A stretch of 64,000 nt of DNA, from positions 310,001-374,000 of the forward strand of contig JABTUS010000001.1 in NCBI GenBank assembly GCA_015075305.1. Reading direction: 5' to 3'. Position 1 is the stretch's first letter, and every line of letters begins with the position of its first letter. The translations under genes were made by a program, and so were the position numbers. Below the pieces are notes generated by a model. It had not been told where the DNA came from, did not search any database, and was given only the letters and a program-made list of their open reading frames with translations. Origin of the DNA: Opitutaceae bacterium. Its GTDB lineage: Bacteria; Verrucomicrobiota; Verrucomicrobiia; Opitutales; Opitutaceae. Of the stretch, positions 7,887 to 16,938 are shown in pieces.

Positions 7887-8094
7887 CAAAGCCTTCCCGA
7901 GCAGAAAGATTCCGCGGGCCCCTGTAGGCACCCCTGGCGGGAGCCGCCAGTTCACCGAACGTCTGGGTCGGCTTGGCCGTCAGCAGAAAGCGTTCACCCG
8001 ACTTGCCATCGACAATCTCGACCGCCTGCCCCTTGCGCGCGGCGGCCTTCGCCTTGGGAAACTCCCGCACCAGTGTTCGTGTCGACAAGGTCAT
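7879..8094 (-). CDS. VapB/Phd-like antitoxin
   Basis: A 71-residue partner of the PIN toxin. The N-terminal half, MTLSTRTLVREFPKAKAAARKGQ, followed by VEIVDGKSGERFLLT resembles Phd/YefM-type DNA-binding antitoxins. The C-terminal half is the flexible toxin-binding part. An in-frame ATG at 8115 gives seven more residues (MYDRVSD); the ATG at 8094 fits the family better. The stop codon lies inside the start of the toxin gene. Confidence 0.78.
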   Translation of the reverse strand: MTLSTRTLVREFPKAKAAARKGQAVEIVDGKSGERFLLTAKPTQTFGELAAPARGAYRGPRNLSAREGFGG

Positions 8095-8574
8095 GTCTGA
8101 CACCCTGTCATACACCCCGATCGTGTCAAGATTGGCCAGAAGTCAGAGTTCAGCGCCCAGACAGAATTATTTCACACAGGCGCACGAGGGGCACGCTCCG
8201 TCGTGACCGGGTACGGGTGATGCATAACGGAGACGGAAAGTTTCACGCGGAGACGCGGAGATCGCGGAGAGGAATCGGTCAAAGGTCTGTCGGAATTGTC
8301 CTCTCTGCTTCGCGTCTTTGCGTCTTCGCGTGAGAAAATCTGACGTAGTTGCGCGACGCGCGTCCCTGTGGTCACGACGGAGCGTGCCCTCCATTTGAAA
8401 ACAAATCCATTCCTCGTCTTCTCCGCGTTCTCCGCGTCTCCGCGTGATACCCTCCGTCTCCGTTTCGCGACACCCGTCCCCAGGTCACGACAAAGCGTGC
8501 CCCTCCAGTTGAAAGAGAAATCTCATCCTCCGCGTCCTCGCGCCTTCGCGTTTAACCCTTCCGACCCACTCCGC
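8095..8574. repeat. Mosaic intergenic repeat tract upstream of the VapBC pair
   Basis: Forward A arm (about 8188-8210), forward B (about 8243-8270), a block 8243-8392 that duplicates 7218-7370, a reverse A arm lacking one C (8370-8392), a reverse B module, a reverse A arm (8483-8506) and a D module (8543-8563) ending 11 bp before the next stop codon. Confidence 0.85.
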
Positions 8575-9258
8575 TCACGGCCAGAAAAACAGCTTCGCGT
8601 AAACATACGCGATGGTCTCCCCGACCACATCCCTGACGCCCTCGCTGTATTTCCACCAGTGGCCCGGATCATAGTCCGGGTTCGGAATGGCGATGATCCC
8701 CACCGAGTACCGACTCCCCAAGGCCAGCTGAAAAAGCAGTCGTGTGCGCCTAGCATGCACATCTGTGGTCATCACATTAACGCTCCGCGTATCCGGCAGA
8801 TTCGCCGACAGCCACTCCCGCAAGGCCAGCGCCGATGCGTACGTGCGGTCGCGCTGCATGACCCGCGAGGGCACCATCTGCAGTTGATCCGAACCGAAAC
8901 CCAGCGCCCGGAGCCGTGTCGCGCCAATGCTGGCGGCCGTGCTGTAATCATTGACATACCCACCCATCCCCTGAACCGGCCCCCCCGTTGTCAGAATCCT
9001 GGCGTAGCCGCCCCTTCCAAACTCATCCGCCGCCGCGCGAATCGCATAATCCGGCACCCACCCCTCGACGACCAGAATGTTGGTATCGACCCGCTGCGTT
9101 GTGGAGAAAAACGGATAGATCCCAAACAGTCCGCCTGCCACCAGCACCGCCACGGCAAGCAGGACCGCAACCTTTCCCCGCAGCGAAAGCCCCCAACGCA
9201 TGCGCCGATGGAAAAGGCCAAGAGCAGCCCGTGAGCAATCTGTTGGAGATTCTGACAC
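8575..9258 (-). CDS. DUF218/YdcF-ElyC-like membrane-anchored protein
   Basis: A 227-residue protein with one N-terminal membrane segment (KVAVLLAVAVLVAGGLFGIYPFF, about 29-51) and a periplasmic DUF218-type domain: a Rossmann-like strand ILVVEGWVPD, the loop ILTTGGPVQG, and a NVMTTDVHARRTRLLFQ strand-turn near residue 160. SanA/ElyC/YdcF relatives influence envelope polysaccharide or peptidoglycan, but their reaction is not established. The frame starts at GTG 9258; an ATG at 9201 would still leave the membrane segment intact. It is the last gene of a group of sugar-transfer genes. Confidence 0.75.
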   Translation of the reverse strand: MSESPTDCSRAALGLFHRRMRWGLSLRGKVAVLLAVAVLVAGGLFGIYPFFSTTQRVDTNILVVEGWVPDYAIRAAADEFGRGGYARILTTGGPVQGMGGYVNDYSTAASIGATRLRALGFGSDQLQMVPSRVMQRDRTYASALALREWLSANLPDTRSVNVMTTDVHARRTRLLFQLALGSRYSVGIIAIPNPDYDPGHWWKYSEGVRDVVGETIAYVYAKLFFWP

Positions 9259-9399
9259 TAAGCTCCTTGAATCGATATTCCTGGATCGAAATGTGGAGCA
9301 GGCATTCTTGTCTGCCTCGTGCCTTCAGCCCAAAGGCAGGAAGGTCTGTGCCACACTTTCGCCAAACCAGAGCATCAAGATCATGAACGATGCTCCGGC

Positions 9400-10422
9400 C
9401 TACGAACGCACATCCTTCGCTATGGGATGAAACGTTCGCGATCCCAATCCATCATAGGTGGAAGGGAAGAGTTTCTCGGAGAGAACCAAGAGGTGGCGAC
9501 CCAGACGGCTGCCATGCAGTCGCAGCAGATTGCTCCCGAGCCGGTGATGAAACCGACTGCATAGCCCCAGCGCCCGCGCCTCCCGCCAGACATCCAAGGC
9601 ACCTGCCGTATCGCCGGTTTGCCGCCAGAGTTCAGCGAGCCACCAGTAAAGCGGGCGCATCTCCGCCCTCAGCGCGCGGACGGACGGATCGGCAGCGCCT
9701 GCCAGGATGTCAACGGTCCGTCGGAACATGCCTCGATGTGATTTCAGGTGTCGGAGCTCCCGCGTGGATTTCGAACTGAGCTGGTCGGTCTGCCAGTCGG
9801 GCCGACGATACAGGTGGTCAACCTTCGGAACCTTGCGGTATCTCAAACCAGCGATCAGCGCGCGAACATGAATGTCCCAATCCTGAAAGCTGGCCAGTGA
9901 TTCATCGAATCCACCGATGCGAAGAAGCGCATCCCTGCGCCAGATGGGACCCGACGTATGCCACACGAGATCCATGCGCAGAAAGCGCCTTAAATCAGAC
10001 TCTTCGGAAAACTCATTCCAGATGACCGCGGAGTCTCCGGGATTGCGTCCGAACAGCCGGGTCATGAAAACATGAAAATCCATGCCCGGTTCAGCCTCCG
10101 CCTGATGCACGCGATACTCGAAGGCACCCGGCAGCAGCAGATCATCCGAATCCAGAAACACAACCAGTGGAGCCGACGCAGCAAGGATCCCCTGATTGCG
10201 GCAGACATCCGCGCCACGCTTTTCCCCTTCACGCGGCAGACACCGAAAGCGCGGATCCCGCCTCGCATAGTCACTCGCCACCTCGAAGGTGTCGTCATTG
10301 GATCCATCGTCCACGACGATCGCCTCCCAGTCCTGGAAAGTCTGCCGCAGAAGACTGTCCAACGCCTCCGGGAGCAGTTTGCGACGATTGAAAGTGGGTA
10401 TGACGACTGATACTCGTGGCAT
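9400..10422 (-). CDS. GT2-family glycosyltransferase
   Basis: A 340-residue GT-A enzyme. It begins PRVSVVIPTFNRRKLLPEAL, the classical GT2 start, followed by WEAIVVDDGSNDDT and VVFLDSDDLLLPGAFE, in which the DSDD plays the metal-binding DXD role. AGLRYRKVPK and the downstream helix-rich tail of about 100 residues are common in envelope polysaccharide GT2 enzymes. The start is the ATG at 10422; the frame extends two codons upstream to a GTG. It is separated from FkbM by about 60 bp. Sugar specificity cannot be read from the sequence. Confidence 0.9.
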   Translation of the reverse strand: MPRVSVVIPTFNRRKLLPEALDSLLRQTFQDWEAIVVDDGSNDDTFEVASDYARRDPRFRCLPREGEKRGADVCRNQGILAASAPLVVFLDSDDLLLPGAFEYRVHQAEAEPGMDFHVFMTRLFGRNPGDSAVIWNEFSEESDLRRFLRMDLVWHTSGPIWRRDALLRIGGFDESLASFQDWDIHVRALIAGLRYRKVPKVDHLYRRPDWQTDQLSSKSTRELRHLKSHRGMFRRTVDILAGAADPSVRALRAEMRPLYWWLAELWRQTGDTAGALDVWREARALGLCSRFHHRLGSNLLRLHGSRLGRHLLVLSEKLFPSTYDGLGSRTFHPIAKDVRS

Positions 10423-10484
10423 GACCACCGCATGGGCTTTCTTGATGATGGACGATCCCTGTCAGATGAATGGTTGAAGCATGC

Positions 10485-11267
10485 TCATCGACATGCCTCC
10501 GACCGCAAAGTTCCTTGCGACCAGCTCGAAACCCCCGCCATCCGCCGCGAAACAAACAAGACATTGGCGCGACGCAGCACCGGCTGCTTCAACTTCCATT
10601 CCTGTGTCTGCTCATAAAGCGCAAATACGAGGTAGCCCCTCCCCTCCATATGCCGTTTCACCTCCTCGAACGGCACATGAAACGCATTCGTGGGATTCAT
10701 GCTCACCTCCGCCATCACAAGGGGAATGCGCTGCTCATCGATCCATGCACCCGCACCTTTCAACACCTGCAGATCAAAGCCTTCCGTATCGATCTTGAGA
10801 TAGTCGATTCCGGTGATTCCGGACTCCTCACAAAAGGTCTCCAGCGTCCGGACCGCGACGCATTCCGCTTTCGTTGACGAGCCGCCTGCCGGCGCCGCCG
10901 GATTCCGGGCCGCAAGGGAATTCATCACCGAGTCCACGCCCGACAACGGCCCTGCCACTTCCGCCTCGCCATTCGCAGCGCCCAGCGCCAGCTGGTGAAC
11001 CTTTATTCCCATGTCCCGCGTGTTCTCCCGCAGCCGGGAGAATGTGTCCGCAATCGGTTCAATCGCGTGGATCTCCGCCTGCGGAAAGTGCCGCCGAATC
11101 TGCCGCGCGGTCTGGCCGACGTTTGCCCCAACATCGACGAAACACGCGAAGGGGTGCCGGGGAAACGCAGCCTTGATGTCAACAAACTCGTCGATCCCAA
11201 GCGGCAGGCGCCTGAATATGCGCGTGCCGCTCAGACGTTCTGCCCACTGGCGCAACAGGCTTTTCAT
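10485..11267 (-). CDS. FkbM-family methyltransferase
   Basis: A 260-residue SAM-dependent methyltransferase. The FkbM core starts at ACFVDVGANVGQTARQIRR (SAM motif I) and continues with AEIHAIEPIADTFSRLREN. Further motifs are YLKIDTEGFDLQVLKGA, typical of FkbM, and LVMAEVSMNP. In polysaccharide loci such enzymes O-methylate sugar residues, here probably a capping or decoration step. It lies between a GT2 gene and a GT4-like gene in the same orientation. The ATG at 11267 is used. No defect is visible. Confidence 0.87.
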   Translation of the reverse strand: MKSLLRQWAERLSGTRIFRRLPLGIDEFVDIKAAFPRHPFACFVDVGANVGQTARQIRRHFPQAEIHAIEPIADTFSRLRENTRDMGIKVHQLALGAANGEAEVAGPLSGVDSVMNSLAARNPAAPAGGSSTKAECVAVRTLETFCEESGITGIDYLKIDTEGFDLQVLKGAGAWIDEQRIPLVMAEVSMNPTNAFHVPFEEVKRHMEGRGYLVFALYEQTQEWKLKQPVLRRANVLFVSRRMAGVSSWSQGTLRSEACR

Positions 11268-11326
11268 GACCCGCGTTACCTTGACCTCCTTCTCGCGCGA
11301 ATTCGCTCCTCGTAGTGAGTATTCAA

Positions 11327-12442
11327 CTACAATGACTGGAAGTAGGCATCCAAATCAGACGCGTAGCGATTGATATTGAAGAACTCCTCGCAGTGCTGGC
11401 GTCCGGTGACACCCATTTCCGCGGCCGTGGCCGGATCGTCGTGCAAGACGCGCATGGCATCCGCTAGCGCCTGCGCATCGCCGACGGGAATAGCGATGCC
11501 ACACCTTCGTTTCACAAGATCCAGCACGCCCGGCATCGCGCCGGTGTGCGTCACTATGACCGGCCGGGCCATCGCCATGGCTTCAATCGCGGCCGTGAAG
11601 CCCACAGCTGTCTTTTCGCGCGGATCGGCATTCAGGGCTATGATCGACGCCGTGCAATGGGCATAGTAGTGGTGGACGAGTTCGGAAAACGGAACGGAAT
11701 CCCCTGGCCCTCCGGTCCCAACTCGCTTGGCATTGGTCGGCCAGACGACCCCTGGTGCGTCCTTGGCCGAGACGATTGATGTGACATGACCCGACAGCCC
11801 AACTCCGCGCGCGAGCGTGCCGAAATCCCGCTCGGTACGACCGCAGGATAGGAAGAATTTTGGGTTGTACGGGAGCACCGGGTAGAACCCCAAATCCACC
11901 CCCCAGCCCAGCATCGCCACCTTCGCGTGGGGAGCCACGCGCCGGGCTTCGTCCGCAGCCGCCGGCGTGAGCGCGATCACGCCGCGGTGCGCGCGGGGAA
12001 AATCCAGTTGCTCCCGCGCATAGGTGAGCGACACAATCACCCGCCGCCTGTACCCGAGCTGATGCAGCAGGGGAATCCAGTACAGGAGGGTGTGCGCGCT
12101 GAACAGGATGTCGTCCCTGCGAAGCCAGTCGGCGAGATGCCGGTGATACTTCAAATCATGCGGCAGGATACGGCCTCGAATGCTGAAATGCTTGATGGGC
12201 TCGGACACCAGCACGGTGTAGCCGCGCGCAAGCAGTTCGATACATCCCCAAAGATGATGCGTCGGCGCGAGACCCTCCCTGATCTCCCGCCACAAGTTCG
12301 GGCCGCCGTAGGAGTTGACAAACAGCACACGGCGTCCGTTCGAGTGACCGCGACGCGACAGGATGATGCCGCCGGGAACCGGTTCGGCGTCAATGTTCTC
12401 ACAGGCCTGAGGCATGTCTGCAAACTTCTCGATTGTTGTCAT
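11327..12442 (-). CDS. GT-B glycosyltransferase (GT1/GT4-like)
   Basis: A 371-residue protein with a C-terminal half of GT4 type: AMAMARPVIVTHTGAMPGVLD, followed by KRRCGIAIPVGDAQALADAM and a final segment GRQHCEEFFNINRYASDLDAY. The N-terminal half is less typical, with RVLFVNSYGGPNLWREIREG near residue 40 and a WLRRDDILFSAHTLLYW segment. Role: sugar transfer during repeat-unit assembly at the inner membrane. It starts 3 bp after the stop of the upstream GT gene, so the two are co-transcribed. Confidence 0.8.
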   Translation of the reverse strand: MTTIEKFADMPQACENIDAEPVPGGIILSRRGHSNGRRVLFVNSYGGPNLWREIREGLAPTHHLWGCIELLARGYTVLVSEPIKHFSIRGRILPHDLKYHRHLADWLRRDDILFSAHTLLYWIPLLHQLGYRRRVIVSLTYAREQLDFPRAHRGVIALTPAAADEARRVAPHAKVAMLGWGVDLGFYPVLPYNPKFFLSCGRTERDFGTLARGVGLSGHVTSIVSAKDAPGVVWPTNAKRVGTGGPGDSVPFSELVHHYYAHCTASIIALNADPREKTAVGFTAAIEAMAMARPVIVTHTGAMPGVLDLVKRRCGIAIPVGDAQALADAMRVLHDDPATAAEMGVTGRQHCEEFFNINRYASDLDAYFQSL

Positions 12443-12445
12443 GGT

Positions 12446-13477
12446 TCACCAGCCCTGACGTCGCAGCAAGTGCTCCAGTCCGCGCGTGAACAGGCTGCCG
12501 CGGCGAGCCTGCGACCACTTGAGCAGCCGGTGAACCAGTCGCTCCCAGGAGTTCCTGGGATCCGAAAAATCGCCGGCTACTCCCGCGAGTGCGGCCATCC
12601 GGTTCCAATCCTGATCCCACAGATGAATCCGCCGAAAGGCCTGCGTACCCGCCTTGCTCATAAACTCCAGAACCTCGCGGTCCCACCAAGTCACATCCTC
12701 GCTCTTCAGTTTCCGGTACTCAATGCCGCGGGCATCGTACCCCGCCAGCCACTCGGGATCGACAGGGAAGATCTCCTCCTTGTTCCAGCTCCCATGCATG
12801 TGGTTATACTCCCTGAAAATGGCCAGCGGTCCCTTGACACCATGGCCATGGTGCTCCCAAGCCTGATACCAGCGCTGCTTGCTGGCCATGCGCTGCCAGG
12901 CCACGAACTGGAAGTGCAGAACAACAATCTCCCGGCAGTCGAGGGTCGGTGCGCCCGGAGGATGCGGCACCCGGGAACTATGGATGCGCCGACCCTGATG
13001 CTCGCTGCCGTCATCGACGAATCCGCAGGGAATGAGGTTCGGGGGGATCCATGCCGTCTTGAACCCCGGCAGAATATTCACCCACCGAAACCGCAGGACC
13101 GTACCCGGGGCGGCCTCCTGGATCATCTTCCATTCCCTGCTGCCTGTCGCATTGGCCGACAGGGCCTCATCGGCATCGAGTCCGAAAAGGATTCTTTTCC
13201 CAGGCACCTTCCTGGCTGCGGTCAGGAGCAGCTTTTGCCGGGCATTCTCGTCATAAGTGGGCGAGTCATTGCAGAGAAGTTCCGCTCGCGGCGTTGATCG
13301 AATGATTTCCCGCGATGCATCCGTGGATAACTGGTCCGCAACAAAAGTCCTCGCCGCCCAGGTCCCGGCAGCGCCCAGATGGTGTTGCAGAATCCATGCC
13401 TCATTCTTCGCCGGCGTGAGGCAAAGGTTGCTCACCGCGCTTTGTCCTCTTTCAACAATGTTTTCGAATTCTTCCAT
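12446..13477 (-). CDS. GT2-like glycosyltransferase
   Basis: A 343-residue protein with a divergent GT-A N-terminus: NLCLTPAKNEAWILQHHLGAA, then RTFVADQLSTDASREI and RILFGLDADEALS, where DADE is the DXD-like metal site. The C-terminal 200 residues carry many aromatic residues, including WQAWEHH-like and WDREVLEF stretches. This pattern is common in GT2 proteins annotated in polysaccharide loci that begin with a PxKNE motif. The ATG at 13477 is used; the next gene starts 3 bp after its stop. Upstream the base composition changes to AT-richer DNA. Confidence 0.78.
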   Translation of the reverse strand: MEEFENIVERGQSAVSNLCLTPAKNEAWILQHHLGAAGTWAARTFVADQLSTDASREIIRSTPRAELLCNDSPTYDENARQKLLLTAARKVPGKRILFGLDADEALSANATGSREWKMIQEAAPGTVLRFRWVNILPGFKTAWIPPNLIPCGFVDDGSEHQGRRIHSSRVPHPPGAPTLDCREIVVLHFQFVAWQRMASKQRWYQAWEHHGHGVKGPLAIFREYNHMHGSWNKEEIFPVDPEWLAGYDARGIEYRKLKSEDVTWWDREVLEFMSKAGTQAFRRIHLWDQDWNRMAALAGVAGDFSDPRNSWERLVHRLLKWSQARRGSLFTRGLEHLLRRQGW

Positions 13478-13821
13478 ACAATGTCGCGTCTGCTTCTCCG
13501 AGTTGCTTAGCGGAGGCTCACCATCTCATCAGTTTCCTTCTTAAAAGGCTTTCGGATCGTCACGAACCCAGAAAATCCGGTGAGCCACCGAACACTTGCC
13601 CTAGCAAACGCCGATCGATGACTTGCTACATGTGACGAGGACACGCCGCAGCACCTGTATCGCTTCATAAATGTCGCAATGACGAGACCAGCGGAAAATC
13701 GTGATCAATAGTATACAATACCCTCTTCATTCAGTTCATGCCCCGCAGAAGCAATGTTTAAAGCACCGGATATCACCAATTACTAGGTTCAATCATATTC
13801 AACAAATTGACTGACACTTCT
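13478..13821. other. Gene-free AT-richer junction
   Basis: 344 bp between two glycosyltransferase genes. No credible ORF, no copy of the mosaic repeat and no clear terminator seen. It marks the left border of the AT-richer block that runs to about 18.9 kb and may hold a promoter for the genes to its left. Confidence 0.5.
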
Positions 13822-14919
13822 TTAACCAAACAGTTGTAAGTATATCGCGTCATGCTTTTCCGCAGCCAGATCCCACGATAGTGCGGAGGCTCTTGCTATC
13901 CCGCGTCTCAATATGGGTGAAAGATCCGCGGAACCCTTGGCCACTGTCACAATCCGATCCACCCATGCATCCGTGTCGAATGGATCTAGCAGCATTCCTG
14001 CATCCCCAACAACTTCCGGAAGACTGGTTCGAGAAGACGCAATTACAAGAGAACCACACGCCATGGCCTCCAACGCAGGAATTCCAAACCCTTCATGCAC
14101 GGATGGGTACAATAGGGCAGTTGAGTCCAAATATAGCTTATGCAACTGAGCCTCACTAGGCTTGCAATGTACCTCAATGAATTCGTTTAAGCCACGCGCC
14201 TCAACCTGCCATCGTTCTTCCTTCGAAAGTGCGGCACCAGCAACCACGAGTTTCATCGGGATACCCGATTTTACAGATTTGTGGAATGCATCCAGAATAA
14301 AAAGAAAATTTTTATAGGTAGCTCGCCCTCCAACAAATAGAAACCGGGATACAGCCCGATTGGCAACCTTCTCCTGCAACCCCACTTCGGTAAGCGCTGG
14401 AAAAGACGATCCATGATACACTACTGAGGACTTTCCGCGAGTATTCGGGTACCGTTCATGGAGCTCTGATTCGGTATACTTGGAAACACAAATGAGGTGG
14501 TCCGCCGCCTGAATTGCTTCCGCTTGCTCTGCAATCATCACTGCACATTCCTCACGAAACTCAGAATATGCCAGCATAATAAAGTCATGCACAGTGACAA
14601 CTAATCGACAGCGGAGGTCACCGTACTTGAGTCCGCATGATAGTCGATAGTTCGTCGGGTGAAAAACGCATCCGCGAGAGAGATACCTTCTTGCCCAGTA
14701 TTCGGTTACAATTGCCTGGGAGATTCGTCGTGGCTTTATTCTACTCGGTGGGGAAAAGCCTACTCCTGTGCGTGTGATCCCAGCCACTGCTCCCACACCC
14801 AGAATCCGTCTGCCAACGGCAAGGCGCGATCTGGATATTATTTCGCAAAAATACCGGCTGACACCACCATAGGTCTGCCATCGGAATATGTGACCGTCAT
14901 ATACAATTCTCCGACTCAT
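13822..14919 (-). CDS. GT4-family glycosyltransferase
   Basis: A 365-residue retaining glycosyltransferase. The N-terminal half has RWQTYGGVSRYFCEII, typical of GT4 mannosyl- or rhamnosyltransferases. The C-terminal half has FLFVGGRATYKNF, then KLYLDSTALLYPSVHEGFG (the E.FG motif), IPALEAMACGSLVIAS and LPEVVGDAGMLLDP. Start chosen at the ATG at 14919 (MSRRIVYDGH), with a GTG four codons upstream. Codon usage is visibly more AT-rich than in the genes to the left and right of the block, which suggests later arrival. It follows the flippase gene after about 50 bp. Confidence 0.9.
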   Translation of the reverse strand: MSRRIVYDGHIFRWQTYGGVSRYFCEIISRSRLAVGRRILGVGAVAGITRTGVGFSPPSRIKPRRISQAIVTEYWARRYLSRGCVFHPTNYRLSCGLKYGDLRCRLVVTVHDFIMLAYSEFREECAVMIAEQAEAIQAADHLICVSKYTESELHERYPNTRGKSSVVYHGSSFPALTEVGLQEKVANRAVSRFLFVGGRATYKNFLFILDAFHKSVKSGIPMKLVVAGAALSKEERWQVEARGLNEFIEVHCKPSEAQLHKLYLDSTALLYPSVHEGFGIPALEAMACGSLVIASSRTSLPEVVGDAGMLLDPFDTDAWVDRIVTVAKGSADLSPILRRGIARASALSWDLAAEKHDAIYLQLFG

Positions 14920-14972
14920 GTCGCACTTCACTTGGTTTTTGATTCACCTCTTGGAATCCGATCGCAAAATAA

Positions 14973-16487
14973 TCAAGCAACTACTTTTCTCCGCGCTGAC
15001 GCCTTGAAGACATCGAATAGTGATTTGATTTCTGCAAGACCTCCCGGCTGGATGATCCAAGCGGAGCCGGCGAAGAGGGCGGCACCGGTACCGGCAACAA
15101 GGACGTTCACTGTGTTGGATGCAGTTCCATCCTGAAGCAGAGTTCGAAGGATAACAAGTGCCGCACCCATCACACAGCTCGTGATGAAAGGACGCTTCAG
15201 CGTGGAAAAGTAATCACCCACTGTAAAGGGTGATCCGCGCAGTGCAAAATACACTCTTGGATAAAACATCAAATAGGTGACTGAAACATCGGCGATGGCG
15301 AGACCGATTGGCCCCCACCAGACTCCAGACAAGACGCCGACAAGACTTATCGTTTGGTTGAGGAGGTTTAGGTTTCGATACGCTCGGGTGCGGCCAGTGG
15401 AGAGCAAGACAAAGAAACTGCACCCTGCACACTGCTTTACGAAGGTACTGATACACAGGAGCCGAACAACGGGTGCCGAATCCACCCATCTTGCGCCGAG
15501 AAGAAACAGCGTAACTTCGGACGAGAAGACTGCAACAAACAGACTCAGTGGCATGGTGACCACGCCAACCATCATAAGGAGCTGGCCGAAATACCGCCGA
15601 AAACGTTGAGGTTCGGTTTGAAGTCGACTCAGCGTTGGGTATACTACTTGGTAGACTGGGCTCAATAGTTGATCATTGGGCGTTGTCACCACTTGATAGG
15701 CCTGCCGGTAGGTTGCGACAGGTGCCGCACCAAACAGGCGACCGAGCAAGAACCGATCCAGTCCTCCGCATAGATTGAGAATCACATGGGTAATGGTGAG
15801 GTTGCCGCCAAATTTGAGGAAAGGCATAACACTAACGTTGCGATTTGGCAGGCTAGGAATCCAAGGCAGGCACAGCCAGACCCCAGACACCACAATTAGG
15901 GTGCGTGAGATCTCACGCGCAACTAGAGCCCAGTACCCATGACCCAATGCTGCAAGCCAGATGCACAGACCCGTGCTGAGCACACTTGAAAGCAAACGTA
16001 CCGCTGCCGTCGAACCCATTCTCAACTTTCGGGTAAGTAACGCCTGGTGCTGGATCAGCAGCCCACCGAGTAAGGTGTTTATCGATAAGCTTGCGCTGAG
16101 GCAAATCAAGCGGGGTTCGCGATAGTATAAGGCGATAAGGGGTGATGCTGAAAGCAGCAGCACGGCCAGTCCCAGTCCCATGCTAACGCTGATCCAGAAA
16201 AGATTGCTCGCCTCCGCGTGGCTCAGCGACTTTCGCTGAACAGTGGCTGAGGAGAGCCCGAGTTCGCGAATCTGATCAATGAGACCGGTCACAACAGTGA
16301 CCATCATGAACAAACCAAAGTGCTCTGGAATGATCAGTCGCGCCGTCACCGCAATCGATCCCATACGTAGCGCGAAGTCGAAAAATGAGGACGCACTCGT
16401 CCAGAAAGCCGCCCGGATCGACCGTGTCCTAAGATCGCCGTGCGAATCCTCCCTCATGAGCATTTCAAATCTAGCTTCGTGGGTCAT
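14973..16487 (-). CDS. Wzx-type oligosaccharide flippase
   Basis: A polytopic protein of about 504 residues of the MATE-like polysaccharide transporter group (WzxC-type), moving undecaprenyl-linked repeat units to the periplasmic side. Many hydrophobic segments are visible, such as FGLFMMVTVVTGLIDQIREL, GYWALVAREISRTLIVV and VGVVTMPLSLFVAVFSSEV. The N-terminal RAAFWTSASSFFDFALRMGSI and the loop FRRYFGQLLMMVG are typical. The frame continues to a TTG at 16505; ATGs at 16487, 16463 and 16457 are all possible. AT-richer than the rest of the locus. A Wzy-like ligase/polymerase is at 28.5-29.9 kb. Confidence 0.88.
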   Translation of the reverse strand: MTHEARFEMLMREDSHGDLRTRSIRAAFWTSASSFFDFALRMGSIAVTARLIIPEHFGLFMMVTVVTGLIDQIRELGLSSATVQRKSLSHAEASNLFWISVSMGLGLAVLLLSASPLIALYYREPRLICLSASLSINTLLGGLLIQHQALLTRKLRMGSTAAVRLLSSVLSTGLCIWLAALGHGYWALVAREISRTLIVVSGVWLCLPWIPSLPNRNVSVMPFLKFGGNLTITHVILNLCGGLDRFLLGRLFGAAPVATYRQAYQVVTTPNDQLLSPVYQVVYPTLSRLQTEPQRFRRYFGQLLMMVGVVTMPLSLFVAVFSSEVTLFLLGARWVDSAPVVRLLCISTFVKQCAGCSFFVLLSTGRTRAYRNLNLLNQTISLVGVLSGVWWGPIGLAIADVSVTYLMFYPRVYFALRGSPFTVGDYFSTLKRPFITSCVMGAALVILRTLLQDGTASNTVNVLVAGTGAALFAGSAWIIQPGGLAEIKSLFDVFKASARRKVVA

Positions 16488-16938
16488 AAAGCAAAACAGG
16501 CTCAATTTTCGTCATCCCTTCCTGCGTTAACGCTCCGTCGTAAGCAGAGCCTGTTCCAAGACCGGTCGCAAGAAGTTAATGATCAACATAAAGCCCGCCT
16601 AGAAATATGGCTAAAGCGCCGCAAAATTGGCGATACTTCAAAAATTGGAGCCTTATAACCCGTGTATCCACCTATGGGTGAGCTTCGGAAGCCGGTTCGT
16701 ACACAGTACACAATGTTAGAGGCGATACTTGATACTTTCATTTACGTCTATCCAAAATTCATTGATAATTCCCCAGCGACGCATAAGCATATCCGCATTA
16801 TTCGACGATTCTTGAAATAGGAAAACTTGTGACAGACTCTAAGTACTTCCGCATCGCTAACCAAGCCGCACCAATACAGTGGCACTAGTGCCACCGCTGA
16901 CGAAGTACTTTCGACTGCACTGATATGATTAAATCAGT
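16488..16938. other. Gene-free AT-rich spacer upstream of the flippase gene
   Basis: About 450 bp with no credible ORF and no mosaic repeat. It probably holds the promoter of the flippase-glycosyltransferase pair, but no convincing -35/-10 pair could be chosen by eye. Confidence 0.45.

Noticed and set aside
7887-7955. Longer start of the PIN toxin
   Set aside because: The extension overlaps the antitoxin coding sequence in another frame and lacks similarity; the GTG at 7886 fits the PIN fold start.
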